64,000 nucleotides of DNA from Owenia fusiformis (lineage: Eukaryota; Annelida; Polychaeta; Sabellida; Oweniidae): NCBI GenBank assembly GCA_903813345.2, contig CAIIXF020000004.1:7521525-7585524 (forward strand), written 5' to 3'. Shown in pieces: positions 12,013-24,363 of this stretch. Made by a program: the position numbers and the translations under genes. The notes beneath the pieces are model-generated. The model was not told where the DNA came from. It saw only the letters and a program-made list of their open reading frames with translations, and ran no database searches. How positions within the stretch are numbered: the stretch's first letter is position 1; the number at the start of each line of letters is the position of its first letter.

Positions 12013-14014
12013 GATTCAAGATTCAAGATTCAAGATTTTATTGTGTTTCAAACCAAACACTTGGTTTCCTCACAAAATCAATTACAAGACATTTACATAT
12101 AATTATACAGTTAAAAAACAACATGCATTGTTTCACAAATTCCATCATACAATCTTTCCTTTTTCAAATAGCTCCCGACGCTGATTAAAAAGTTTATTTA
12201 TAAAATGTATCAATTCGTTAACAATTTCAAAATCATCAGAAGTCATCAAAAAGTTATATTTTTCTTTATCCGACATATTATCAAATGTGTCAATAAAACT
12301 TAGTTTATTAAAAAATTCAAATCTACATTTTTTATAGCCATCACACACAAGAAGAAAATGCTTTTCATCCTCTACTTCCCCCTTATTGCAAATCTGACAA
12401 ATTCTTTCATTTATTTCAAGTCGATGCTGTTTAGTGCCATCTTTTTTCTTTTTCTCGTGTCTCCCTGTTTCAATTCTTAAATTATGGTTTGCTAATCTAA
12501 ACCTGGCCATTTTAAAAATTAACATTTTGTTCACGCTTAATGTTAAATATCTTTCCAGATTGTAATCAATTTTCATATAATTTCCAAGTTTTCTATTTTC
12601 CCTTATAGCTCTATCATTAAGTTCTATATATTTTCTTTGCATTTCAAGTTTAATTGCTTTTAGTAATCGTTTTATTCCAAACGTACTCCCATTTTCAAAG
12701 ACATGTTGAAAATGAAAGTACTTTAATATGCATTCCATGTGTTTGACATATATGTTATTTTTATCCCGAAATGATATATTTATTAAGCTATCCGCGTTTG
12801 TTTGATGCACACATTTCAACCAATATTTTATGGAATATATAAGTGAGTCTATAGCTAATGGAAATCTTCCTAAATCTTTTTTAACGGCATAACTTGAAGT
12901 ATATTTGTTAACCCCTAAAAGGAATTTGCAAAATTTATTGTGTATTTTTTCAGGAATAAAGTCTTCATAAGAACTCTCTAGTTTAAGGTCCCCTTGACTA
13001 ATCCTTCTGTCAACTTTCAAGTGAAGCATTGACCAAAATTCACTTCCGTATAATAATATAGGCTTAACACACATGTCAAAGATTTTTGTGTGCAATTCTA
13101 CATTGATAGTTGAAAACTTAAAATTTTGTCTCATCATAAAAATAACTTTCATCGCCTTCTTACTTAATTCTGATATGCCATGTTTCAAACTCCCAGAGCT
13201 TTTTAAAACAAATCCCAAATATTTATATTCATTTACTTTTTCTATATTTATACTTCCAAATTTAAAATGACTGTGTTTTATTATTTTTCCTGATTTATTA
13301 AAAATCACAACTTTCGTTTTTTCAATATTAATGTTTAATTTCCATTTTGAACAATATGTTTTTAGTTTATCAAGACAGTATTGTAGTCCCTCATTTGTTT
13401 CTGATATCAAGACCAGATCATCCGCATATAAGAGTACATTTATTAACGTTTCATCATTACTACCGATTTTGACAGGCTTACATTGGTCATCAAAAATATC
13501 TATTATGTCATTTATATATAAGTTGAAACATAAAGGACTGATTAAGCAGCCTTGTTTTAATCCTAATTTAGAGTGTATTGGACTTGTTAACCCGTTTTTA
13601 AGTTTTACTCTGTATATGACACTTGAGTACATGTTATCGATTATATCATATATTTTGCCTCCCATGCCTATATTTTTTAATTTCTGCAATAAAAGTGGCC
13701 TGGGTATGCTATCATAGGCTTTTCTGAAATCTACAAAGCATGTATATAAATATTTCCCTACCGTCACGTGTTTATCAATTAGCTGTTTCAATATCAATAA
13801 GTGATCTGCAGTTCGGCAATTCTTTTTAAACCCGATTTGTTCTCTATGAATTATATTTTGCGACTCTATGAATTCTTCCATTCTTTTATTCAAAATATCC
13901 GCAAACAATTTACTCATTGCACTTGATAACGCAATCCCACGATAATTATTTGGTAATAAATAATCTCCACTTTTAAATAAAGGTTTAATTAGACTCTCTC
14001 TCCATTGAGTAGGG
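12013..14014 (-). mobile_element. 5'-truncated LINE with tandem tail and target-site duplication
   Basis: The element sits between two copies of TAATAA (12007-12012 and 14015-14020), the likely target-site duplication. Its 3' end, on the minus strand, finishes in a run of ATTCAAG/CTTGAAT-type tail repeats near 12013-12035. Non-LTR elements often end in such simple tails. The 5' end is truncated inside the reverse transcriptase. It is a copy created by target-primed reverse transcription into the tandem repeat at 11735. Confidence 0.82.
12145..14014 (-). CDS. LINE reverse transcriptase, 5'-truncated, otherwise open
   Basis: This encodes the polymerase of a non-LTR retrotransposon. The frame is open from the truncated left end of the protein (about 14014) to the stop at 12145, without any break. 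The first ATG is at 13917 and gives 590 codons, but homology (KPLFKSGDYLLPNNYRGIAL) begins before it, so that ATG is not the true start. Counted from that ATG, the palm motifs are FVDFRKAYDS (61-70), LKQGCLISPLCFNLYINDI (about 120-138) and the catalytic YADD (164-167). Near residue 507, CQICNKGEVEDEKHF followed by Cys resembles the C-terminal zinc-knuckle region of several LINE clades. The endonuclease domain is missing through truncation. The intact frame suggests a fairly recent insertion. The clade is not assigned. Confidence 0.88.
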
Positions 14015-14020
14015 TAATAA

Positions 14021-14544
14021 TGAATCTGCTACCCTGGCATGAATCAATGCCATTAGATGTGTTTTGATTCCAATAACTGGCTTCTTAAAGTGTGTGCGAA
14101 TCTAGAGTGCGCCGCCCGGTGTCCGTAATACAAGTTAGGTAGTCAATTGAATTTGCTTACTTTGTTGAACAAAAAGATTATGTATATGTTTCTTCAATTT
14201 CAACATCTTCTTTCATCACATGGTATCATATGAGGGGAGTGTACATTGACACGTGTCTTCTCCGAATGCTGAGGTTTTGATGTCATTTTGTCTGTCGATT
14301 TGAATAATAAATGTCGATTCCTTGCGTGTTAACCAAAACATCACAACGACGTGTTATATTCGAAAACTATAGCTGGAGTCGGACAAACGAAGGAAGATGG
14401 GCAAGGGATGGATTTATGTCTGTCATCTCTAATCTCTCGGGTTTTCTCTCCTCTTGTGTCGCCTTGCAAATCTCCGTAATGACGCAGGGGAAAATCTAAA
14501 AAGTCCATTGTCTTTGATGGAGTCTTGCCAGCATTCCATCCAAG
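14021..14544. other. Gene-free stretch after the LINE
   Basis: After the third unit of the interrupted tandem repeat ends near 14060, I see no gene or element. Confidence 0.4.
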
Positions 14545-14915
14545 GAGGATTGGCTCCCAGGATCGAAGCTTGATATTTTCCAACAATAAAAACATCGAAA
14601 TGTCGTTATTTTCTGAAATTATATCCAACAATAAATTCCAAATAAACAGTCCTCAAGATTTGAACCAATATCACGATCATTCTTGTGAGTTTTTGAATTT
14701 TTCATTTAGAAATAGGCCTAATACCAAAATTCATGATTCAAATGTTGAAGTAAACAAAATGGCGGCTGTTTGAATTCGAATTTTGAATCACGACATCCTC
14801 ATATATGGGACAGAATATCGATATTGCACTCCAGCCAGTCCTCCTTGCATTCCATCTCGATATTTTGCCGTATATGGCGTCATGTCGTGATTACAAAGGA
14901 TCTGTCACCCCAAGT
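14545..14915. repeat. Dispersed repeat, copy 1 (partner at 19786-20060)
   Basis: The stretch containing GGCTCCCAGGATCGAAGCTT and ACAAAATGGCGGCTGTTTGA is repeated in direct orientation at 19786-20060, with roughly three quarters of bases matching by eye. The right portion, 14784-14892, folds back on itself through AATCACGACAT and ATGTCGTGATT. It ends with AAAGGATCTGTCACCCCAAG, which recurs inverted at 19068-19088. Confidence 0.6.
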
Positions 14916-16012
14916 GCCACTATAAATTAAGTATAAATTCAATGTATGAATATGTGTTAAATTCTTCTAAAAAATAAAGGTATAGTATTATCTCACCGAC
15001 TCCATACTACTTTTGAAATTAAATCAACGAGAACATGTTTTCAGGCAGTTTCAAGAGCGACCCATTTCTCTGCCAAAATTTTATTTTTCTCTTGATAATC
15101 ATTTGTCTGAGGTTTAAAGTGTCTCACATATTCGATCAAAACTTGCCATGCGAACATGTTAGTCTACTTTACTGGCCCCCCTTGCTGTAACAAGGAACCC
15201 AAAACACATTAAAACGTAAACATAAACCAATTAGTCACTTCACTATGAAAGTGGGGGTGTCAGCAAAATACGCTGTGTGCATGGACTAACACAATATCAG
15301 TGGTCATTTACTGTGTCAACTTAGTAACCCTTGCATATCGTGCTCACTCAAGTATTGAATAATTTTTTTTATGATCTAAATGTTTGTGGTTTATAAAAAA
15401 AAAGTGATATATTTTAGTTAGAAATACATTAATTAATATATTCATTCAAACGGCACTAGAATGCGGGAAGAAAGAGCAATGGTGACAAAATGCAGACAGA
15501 ATTTTCCGTAAGGGTTTCAAACATTTCTGGACACAATCATACATGTACTTCAGGTGTACTGTTATTTTTAGTACTGTATTTATAGATATAATTTCACGTA
15601 TTAAAATCATATTTTCCAGCAATTACTTCAAATTCGGAACCACACCCATATAACATTTTCTTCAATAACTCCAAACATGTGTAAACATTGACCATGTGCA
15701 TATAAATTCAGATTTCACGAGCTCTTTCCTATTCGAATACCTCATACACCCCTGCATGGATTTGAGTTGGATTCGCCTTTTATATGTGAGCCGATACACA
15801 TCGCAAACGCTGAATGGATAAAGATTGCGAGAATCTTTAAGAATAATTTACATTCAATATTCTAACAATATCAAGATTTATTCATGCCTTGTATTGTTTT
15901 CTAACGATATGGTTTACAAATGTTTACAGCATAACGTACAATGGTCTTCAAAAACATATAGATTACCACAGTTTTATAAAATATAACTCCATACCTTAAA
16001 TATAATACATAG
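14916..16012. other. Gene-free AT-rich stretch and probable 3' end of the next LINE
   Basis: No gene is supported. The final one or two hundred bases before 16013 are likely the 3' untranslated part of the minus-strand LINE. I cannot place its 3' end because no tail or target-site duplication was recognised. Confidence 0.4.
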
Positions 16013-18297
16013 TTATTGGCTTAATAGTTCACTAACCGATCTCCAAGTCTTATAGAATGTTTCTTGCATATCATTTGAATTTGCAATGTTTTGTTCATCT
16101 TTGATTTTATATTTTATGATTTCCTTTATTTGGATAAAGGTGATTTTAGTTTTAGTCAGTCTCGATTTATGTATTAAACTTTTTGTATACAAAATACAAA
16201 AATTAATGGCTTTAGTTTTATCCTCGTTTTCTTCATCTAATTTTCCTATAATTATATCTTTATATGTTAGATCAACATTGAGGACAATTTTGAAATCGTC
16301 CCAAATCTTGGCAGAGTTTGGGCACTCAATATAAAAGTGTATGGTATCATCGATTTTGTTATTATTGCATATATCACACAATTTTGAATTTTTGATCTTC
16401 TTTTGAGTTAGAAAGTTATTGTTTGGCGTTAGATTTAAAATGAGTTTGTATTGGAGACATTGTATTCTTGGTTCACGTACAGTCTTAAAAGGTAAAGTGA
16501 AAATATGTTTCCATTCCTCTTCTGCGACATTAAATTTTGTAATTAGAAAGTTTTTACCAGTTGGTTCTTTGAATAAATCCTCTATGAGACCCCAATAGAT
16601 AGTTTTAGTTTTAATAGCCTTGATGTTAATTGTACCGTCTTTAATTTGAAGTTCTTCATTTTTAAGCTTCTTGTCATTTGAATTTTGTTTAATTAATTGT
16701 TTCCATGTGTGTGGTATTGCGTGGATTAAGCCATAGAAGGTTACGAATGGTGTATTAATGTTGTATTTACGAGAAAATTCTTCAAACCCCATGAAATCAT
16801 TATTAATAACAAGGTCTTTAATTTGGAGAATACCCTTGTTAATCCAGTTAGCATAACTCACTGTTAAATTATTAATTTTTATAAAATCATTATTCCAGAT
16901 ATACTCCTTTAAGACAAGTTCCTTATTATATGGCTCTTTATTATGTAAACATTTCCACGTTTCCATCATACTGAGGTAAAATGGTGGTAATCTAGCCAAG
17001 GTTTCTACTGGAAATTTAGATTGAAAGATTGCCTCCGGCTGTAGATTTGGAAAGAAACTGTAAAAATATTGTTTCCATTTGCAAGGTTTGCTTTGGAATA
17101 ACCTTTTTACCAATTGGATTTGTAATGCCTTTATTTGAGACTCGAAATGCAAACTTTTGACCCCACCTTTCTCTATTTTGCCTATAGTTGTTAAATTACT
17201 AATAAGTGGAGGTTTTTTGTTCCACAGAAAATTGTTAATGATATTTTGAACTTTATTGATGATTTGCTTTGGTACGAGTATGATTGATGCCAAGTAAGTA
17301 AGTTTTGAAATGGCTAGAGCTTTAATGAGCACATTTTTCCCTATTAGGCTAAGATTCCTCCATTCCCATATTTTAAATAAGTTTTCTATAGCTTTAATTT
17401 TAGGGGTAAAATTACGATCGTTTCGTTCCTCTATATTATGGCTAAACCACACTCCGAGTGTGTAGAAGGATTCATTGTTAATTTTAATTTCTGATACAAG
17501 ACTTTTGGGTGCAATATGTGGAGGATTTGTTTTAAATTGTCCCAACCATCTACCTTCCGTTTTTTGAAGATTGGGCTTGAGGCCAGAAATTTCTGAAAAG
17601 GTTCTTAAAATTTGAAGGGCTTTTTCGGTTGATGCTATGGAGTTCATGAAGAAGGTTGTATCATCAGCAAACATTGAAATTTTGATTTCGGTATTATTTA
17701 AGAGTATACCTCCAATTTCGTTATTTTGTCTAATTGATATGGCTAGTATTTCCGCTACTATTATGAAAAGGTATGCCGATAGGGGGCATCCTTGACGAAC
17801 TCCCCTTGATGGTGAAAACATAGTTGATTGATACCCATTATTTGTTATACATGTTTGAGCATTTTTGTAAAAGGTTTTTACCCATTTGATTAATGTTCCT
17901 CCAAAATTGAATAATGTCAGAGCTTTTTCAATGAAATTCCAGTTTACCGAATCAAAGGCTTTTTCGAAATCGATTTGAAGGAGTAAACCAGGGATGTTAC
18001 CTTGGTGAATTCTAAAATATCTTCTATAAGTCTTATATTTTCCCCTATGTATCTATCAGTTACATAAGCAGATTGGTCGGCATTAATTATAGATGTTAAA
18101 GTTTTACGTATCCTATTCGCAATTGATTTAGTACCTATTTTATAGTCCGTGTTCAATAGAGTAATTGGCCTCCAGTTTTTAAGGAATAATCTAATTTTGT
18201 CTTTCTTCGGAATTAAGGTAATGACGCCTTGCTTTTGGGAAATTGAAAGCTCTCCAGATTCAAAAGCATATACTATCAAATAATGACTAAAGGGCAA
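16013..18297 (-). pseudogene. L1/Tx1-like LINE reverse transcriptase, truncated and frameshifted
   Basis: This is an L1-like (Tx1-type) reverse transcriptase remnant. The first part (18297 to about 18000) reads GVITLIPKKDK, then KNWRPITLLNTDYKIGTKSI, then YVTDRYIGENIRLIEDILEF. These are the early polymerase motifs. Near 18000 the frame shifts by one base. The second frame then continues without a stop through LLLQIDFEKAFDSVNW, SPSRGVRQGCPLSAYLF and the catalytic FADD box (MFADDTTFF) to a C-terminal CDICNNNKIDDTIHFYIEC-like knuckle, and stops at 16013. The portion 17821-16013 alone encodes 602 residues. The endonuclease and first ORF are missing, so it is 5'-truncated. It cannot encode an active protein as it stands. 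Confidence 0.85.
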
Positions 18298-18414
18298 TTG
18301 GTAACCTGTCTAGGTATCAAGATATGGGTGTCTCCAGGGTGAGAAGGAGCATTACCCCCAGCTCATTTGAAATTTTGAATAATATTGACTTAACACGAGG
18401 ATATCATCATATTG

Positions 18415-18735
18415 ATATGTAAGGGTTATGTGCTGTGAGGTTTTGGATATGGGTTTATCCAGAGAGAGATATGCATATCTACCTGAGGGACCGCAGGGAC
18501 CGAAGGTAGATGTGCATATCTTACGAGGGGTGAACCAAATATCCAAACCGACCGTACATAACTGCTTTATCCTATACCAAGTAGAGTTTTCAGTGAAATT
18601 ACCGGATATGCACCGAAGCGGGAGATATGGCGGGAGATATGGAGGTTCTGGATATGGAAACCTCAAAATCAGGATACGGGATATATCTTATATCTTAACT
18701 TATCTCCCTAAAACTCTACTTGGCATAGGATAAAT
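18415..18735. repeat. Foldback repeat and inverted pair
   Basis: Bases 18415-18577 form an imperfect palindrome. GGTTTTGGATATGGGTT near 18436 pairs with CCAAATATCCAAACC near 18537. The core, 18468-18522, pairs AGATATGCATATCTACCT with AGGTAGATGTGCATATCT around GGGACCGCAGGGACC. A second pair, TTATCCTATACCAAGTAGAG at 18573 and its inverse near 18715-18734, encloses the GGGAGATATGGCGGGAGATA repeat. It looks like a non-autonomous element lying at the 5' junction of the adjacent LINE. Confidence 0.55.
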
Positions 18736-19732
18736 AGAGATTATCCTTTATTATGCACCTTATTAAAATACTCAAATCTGATTGGTTCTTAATTGCTTGT
18801 AATTTGGCAATACTCTGCTTTTTTCTGAAAACTGCCGGATATTTTTTTAATATCTGACCCTTTCGAGAAAAAGGGTCGGATATTTTTTTCGATGATTTTG
18901 CACTCGAATGTTTGATTTTCAGGTATGCACTGACTTGGCCTTTACAAGGTCACAATGACCTCAATATCACTTTGGATGCACCTGAACACTATACCATTAT
19001 TAACTCCTTACTAAATACCATATTATACGCATAATGGTTATGGATGCTCTGTAGGCACGTTTTATTTACTTGGGGTGACGGATCCTTTCTGAATTAAACA
19101 GGTACCATTTTTTCACTTCAGAAATTTGAATCGCGACATTCAGACATTGACAACAGTGTTGTCTTCGTCGTTTTCATCGCTAGAATATCCGCCATTCTTA
19201 TTGCAGCCGTGGAAATATGTAGGAACGATCAGCACTGAACAGTTGTTGTTTTTGGAATTGTTGTTTGGAGATTAAAATATCGAATTGGAAACCATATGAA
19301 CCTATTTTCCTTGCTTGCAAGTTAACAATTGAGCTCTTGATTCAAAAAATGTAATTAGTAATTTGGTATTCATATCATTCTTTGATATTTAATTTAACAT
19401 TTAATGAATATACCAAAAATGTCATCCCTGGGTCAGCTATACTGGGTATACTTCATTAAACACATCAAAATGATGTATCAATGTAATGTAGAAAAATTAA
19501 CTAAAATTGTAATTCTATTGTAAATGATGCTAGCAGATTACTAGTGTCAGCTTCCTGTAATATAAGTTCATATGAAATCCACACATATGTGGGAAATAAT
19601 GATACATATTAATACATACACTCGTATGTCCGAAAGCTGAAAACTGGTCAAATCATTATTCTAATGTGCTATAGCATGTTGTTTTATCAAGAAACTAGGT
19701 GTTGTTTTTGAGAGTTTTTTCCATAGGTTTTG
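18736..19732. other. Gene-free stretch
   Basis: No gene is supported. The word ACTTGGGGTGACGGATCCTT at 19068 is the inverted partner of 14895-14915. Confidence 0.4.
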
Positions 19733-20140
19733 GGCCGATATAAAGATGGTAGCACCGACAGAATCCAGTATTATCTGTTTCTACAAAGAGGTTGGCTCCA
19801 AGGATCGAAACTCGATATTCCATATCTAACAATGAAAACGTCGATTATTCGTTAACCGAATATAAATTCAAAAGATTCGAACCATCATCTCGATCATTTC
19901 TTGCGAGTTTTGGAATTTCCCGTTTGGAAATAAGACAAAAATTTACGATTCAAATGTTGAGGTGAACAAAATGGCGGCTGTTTGAATTCGAATTTTGTAA
20001 TCACGACATGCCCATATATGACAAAAATATCGATGTTGCACTCTGGGAGCAAATCTACCTTGCTTTAAACAAAGCTCGAATTTCATGCTATAAAAAATTA
20101 TTTTTCTATCGACCTAAGCCTATGGTGCTACCATCTTTAT
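19733..20140. mobile_element. Short element with 22-bp terminal inverted repeats
   Basis: The left end CCGATATAAAGATGGTAGCA and the right end, read inverted as CCGTTATAAAGATGGTAGCA, match at about 20 of 22 bases and are 408 bp apart. The interior contains the direct repeat shared with 14545-14915, including ACAAAATGGCGGCTGTTTGA. Size and ends fit a MITE. No target-site duplication was recognised. Confidence 0.6.
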
Positions 20141-21661
20141 AACGGCATTCTACCAATTACATTGCATCGCATGTAATTTCAAATAATAGGCAATACAAGT
20201 ACATCCCCTTTACATTTGTACCCGGGCATTTGTACTTATGTTTTTCAAATGTTGCCCTTGTGGATTTCAACTTAAATCAAAATGTTGGTAGACATGTATG
20301 GTGTCAATATTGTATCAAAATTGGACATCTTATATTTATGGGATATCTCCAACACATTGAATGGCGTCTAGCAGAATACATACACAATCCGTGTGATTTC
20401 ATACACGATTTGTTTGCACATACTAGAGTCAGATCCATAGATAATTACTATCGATTTCAAAAAGACATTCTGTCGCACATATAATAAATTCTTACCTCAG
20501 GGAATTAAGTACTATATTTTCTCCGTTCTGGAAAATACAAATATAGTGGAATTTGTGTCCATAATGACCATTTGGATCTTAAAAATTTGAAGTGATTTCC
20601 AGTTCCACATGTTAAATGTCCACCATTTTTGAAAATAATTGTGCATAATCTCAAAAACAATTTTGCAACAATCCATTTTAAAATAACATTTCACCACTTA
20701 CACAACTATAATATGTATTAAACCATACTTTATATGTCTTTATCAATCAATTGATCCAATAACATTACCAGATATACAAATTGAACAATTTACATTTTGG
20801 TTTGAGACTACAAAAACAATGGCTTCCATTTGAAAAGTGGATTCACATGTTTACAAACTATCCACCATACGCTGATATAAAGCCTTGGAGACATTTATTC
20901 TGCTAATAATCATTTACAGGAGTATATATTCTAGCAATGGAGGAGTGTTCAAATTCAGCAAACTGTGCCAAAAATTTCAGGTGTCTTTTATTTTTGGATC
21001 AGACTGTACATGTATGCTAGTAAAATCACACTTGTACATTCGGATTTGTGAGTGCATTGTTTAAAAATGACATCGAACAGAGTATACAAGTCGAACAAAT
21101 TCGTATACGGCTCACACAAACGTTTCTCCGTTCACAAACCATGATGTGAAGATCACACACCTTGATGTAACATAAATTGGTTTCTAGAGATGTTCGAGAT
21201 TTTGTTCGCGTTTTGTTTTGAAATCTCGTATGACTTTTGACTTTCTATGGAGGGCTCCGTATTGTGGAAAACAGGATTTAAATGTCACGTGACTTCAAAT
21301 CTCGCACCCTATGAGGTGCAAGTTGTTTGTGACAGCCTATGCGAGTGCGAACCATCCCACGCAAGTTTGAACTCAATGCGTGTGTAAAATTTACACGTTC
21401 GTTCGAAATTTACATTGATCTGTGTGAAATTCTTTCAGTATGCTATGCTACTTATAACACAATCCGACATTTCAACACTACTTTGGATTTTTGCAAAGTG
21501 ATTCGAATCAAGTGTAAATCTTTGTGGGACACTTGATAGAACCATAGATTGAAAATCGCATACGATGATGCGAGTTTCGAATATAACGATGCGTATTTCG
21601 AATTCGCATATTATGATGCGAGTTCCTGATCATATAGTTCGAGTGTCACATCATATGGTTC
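20141..21661. other. Gene-free stretch
   Basis: The longest open frames, at 20230-20484 and 21339-21536, have no recognisable domain and are not supported as genes. Bases 21540-21650 repeat the words GATGCGAGTT and ATATAGTTCGAGTGTC loosely. Confidence 0.4.
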
Positions 21662-21757
21662 GACTTTTCACATGGATCGTGTATTGTCCAATTTTGATAC
21701 AAAATAAATGACTTTTCACATGGATCGTGTATTGTCCAATTTTGATACAAAATAAAT
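21662..21757. repeat. Exact tandem duplication, 48 bp x 2
   Basis: The 48-bp unit starting GACTTTTCACATGGATCGTG at 21662 is repeated with no visible change at 21710. The identity implies a recent duplication or an assembly duplicate. Confidence 0.85.
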
Positions 21758-22767
21758 TCCATAGACATGGGTTTCATTACAATGATTTTCATCAAGTCAC
21801 TTATAATACAATCTAGTTTTTGCTAGCCTAGAACCTACAAAAGGGGCATTTATTTTGGGCCAATATTGCCCTCTGGCTTTTTGGGAATTTTCTCAAAGAG
21901 AAACCAGCGAGAATGTACTAATTAACCATGCTGTCATTGTCATTAATAAACATTGGTTCCACGGGGATAGAAAAAAAGAACACTATATTTCATATTTCAA
22001 GATATGAGTTTTGACGAATTAGAGCATGTATACACTGATTTTAAACCCATAATCACCGGTGACACTTTGATATCTAAACTGTATTTCCAACTCAATACAA
22101 AAGGGTTGCCTCAACCCGTTTTTCAAATCAAAATTTCTTGACTTCCATTGTGTTTCGCCAAAACGAGTTTGAGAATGACCCAGTTGAATAACCCAATCTA
22201 CATGTATGTACCGTATATTGAGTACAATAATAATTCAAAAATTCTAACAAAACACTTTTCTAATCTACATAAGCACAAGAAGGCTATATTGTTATTAATA
22301 TGAATTTCATCAAAATAAACATATGGATTACAAGAATTACATACATTAATATATAATATATATTTAAGTTTTAATGACATATTAATTTATTATACAGGTT
22401 TTAATTTTTCATTTCCGTAGTTTCATTGCACTGTTACTTTTTATTATACTTTGCCTCTAACTTTAAGAGGAATCATTCGACTTATTAAATTGTCTATACT
22501 GCCTATTATCGTTGAGAGCTTGATTACAGTTTGTTTAGAGTTTAATGTACATCACTAGACTAAATAGCAGTTTGGAGATTGAGCTCTAATCTACAGTTTC
22601 CAGGGTTGACTATATATTTACATTTATATCATGCATTCATATTCATTCTTTAAACAATGATCGATTATGCTTTGATGTCAAATTTTTTTCCAATTAAACA
22701 TTTACATGTATATATAATTTTGCCACAAATCTCAACTTTTGAGCGCATATTGTTCATTTGTATTACA
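21758..22767. other. Gene-free AT-rich stretch
   Basis: I see no gene, RNA or element. Confidence 0.4.
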
Positions 22768-23232
22768 CTGGTGATCCACTCAATTACGCTTGTTACCGAA
22801 ACGGATTGTTTCGGTAACAAAATGTCCGAACCTCGAGGGTACCAGTTTTTTTCTTTTTTTCCTCATTTCATGCGGTGTAGGCAGAATTCCCACGACATTT
22901 TTATCACAAATAGGTGTCAGTATTATATCGTAAACGGAATGGGCTAACAGTGTAAATCTTAACCGTTTTTTAAAGTTCTGTTTATGTAACAAAAGTGAGT
23001 TATTTAATCGACAATTGTGTTGTCTTCTGAACTATTTGTTCGCAACATATACATTTTCTTAATCATATGATACTGACATACGTTTTTGATAAAAAAAATG
23101 TCTTGGGACTTCAGCCTTTAACGCATAAAATAGGGAAAAAAGAATATCCGTACATTCGAGGTTCCGACATTTTGTTACCGAAACGAACCGTTTGGTGACC
23201 AGTATAATCGAGTGGATCAACAGTGTACTAGT
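22768..23232. mobile_element. Foldback MITE with long inverted arms
   Basis: The left arm (TGATCCACTCAATTACGCTT, then TTTCGGTAACAAAATGTCCG) pairs with the right arm ending near 23220 (TTGATCCACTCGATTATACT when inverted). The match runs inward for roughly 180 bp per side with many changes. The element spans about 465 bp, with a central part around AACCGTTTTTTAAAGTTCTG. A more diverged relative lies at 32818-33310. No coding capacity is seen. Confidence 0.65.
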
Positions 23233-23439
23233 AACTTTCACTTTATATACAAATTTAAAAATATCATTCTAGTAAGTACACTAATCTGCGTGTATTTGAA
23301 AATCATTCTCTCTTTATCATTTACATGATAATGCGCCTTGTATTTTGACTCTAACAGTTCAAAGTAGACAGCCCCTTTTGCAAGCTTTTGTTTACATACC
23401 TTGTTACAATGTTTCATCATATTATATCCTCTAGTTTGG

Positions 23440-23949
23440 TTCCAAAAGTAAGACTTTATTAGAAAAGCCTGGTATGTAAATAAATCAAATTGAATTTAAT
23501 AAAATATCTTCTCAACTGTCAAATATGTGTGTTTTCGTTTTTCTACAAGGACTGTGAACCTACAGAGCAAAATGTTAAGTCATCATAGAATGAGTTTTTT
23601 GCATTGCAACCAAATTCAGTATATTTTATTCAATATAATATTTTAAGGTTTGTACAAAAAATGGAACCAGACTCGCATATGAAAAAATAATAACTCTCAC
23701 AAAGAAATTACTCTTACAGCAACATGCTTGTGGTACCTAAATACTTAATATATGCATTATGTAAATACTAGATATACGTAAAGCCGACTTTTCATTAATT
23801 ACACCAAAAAGGTAACATCTTATGATTTATGATATACGTATATGAACAAACGAATATGTAAGTAGGATTTAACGTGCCATGTCATTTTTACGTCAATGTT
23901 CAGTCCCTCGACATCAATATATTTATTTAAATTCAGAAAATTTGAATGT
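23440..23949 (-). repeat. Duplicated 3' flank of the GTPase family, copy 1
   Basis: This stretch matches 24364-24840. Shared words include AGAAAAG-CTGGTATGTAAA, CAAGGACTG and GTAAATACTAGATATACGTA. Each copy lies just 3' (on the minus strand) of a GTPase-family coding segment. They are therefore duplicated 3' untranslated or flanking sequence, carried along when the gene was tandemly copied. Confidence 0.65.
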
Positions 23950-24360
23950 TATGCTCAACCTAATGGTAACATTCAAATTGGAGTTGAGGGTATTTCCTGA
24001 TATTTCCTGTACTTAACCTTTCCCTTGTACGTCCTACTCAAGCCGTCCTTCACGGCCGTCCAAGTATCAGTCACAAACGATTTCATTTTGGTAGTTATGC
24101 TAGCTTCCAACTGTTCCCCTTTGTTCTGTGCAGTTTTCCCGGAACTTGTCAAACGGATCTTGACCATTCTTCACCATCTCCGTCTTGATTCTTGGCTGCT
24201 GAATGTTGGTCAGCATAGTCTTCTATGTATTGTCATTGGGGCTCTTATATTTTATGATATATGCCTCCACGACCCTCTCGTCCAAGCGATTTCAGCTCTA
24301 ACTGGCGATAATTGCAATACTATTGGTTTCCCAGGACGAATCGTGTCTCCCATTTCATAA
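23950..24360 (-). pseudogene. Scrambled fragment of the FN3-GTPase gene
   Basis: This is a partial copy of the gene at 24855-27437 with most of the middle removed. Bases 24360 to about 24197 match the start of the second fibronectin domain (GDTIRPGKPIV and LSPVRAEIAW). They have a 19-base deletion relative to the intact gene just after AEIAW, which shifts the frame. At about 24196 the sequence jumps directly to the C-terminal end. There it reads NKGEQLEASITTKMKSFVT and DGLSRTYKGK, then stops at 23973. The GTPase domain and Cys/His cluster are absent. It cannot make a working protein. It shows that the locus has undergone tandem duplication followed by internal deletion. Confidence 0.82.
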
Positions 24361-24363
24361 TTT

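Noticed and set aside
20230-20484. 84-codon open frame
   Set aside because: There is no recognisable domain, no splice context and no sign of conservation. It is expected by chance in this length of sequence.
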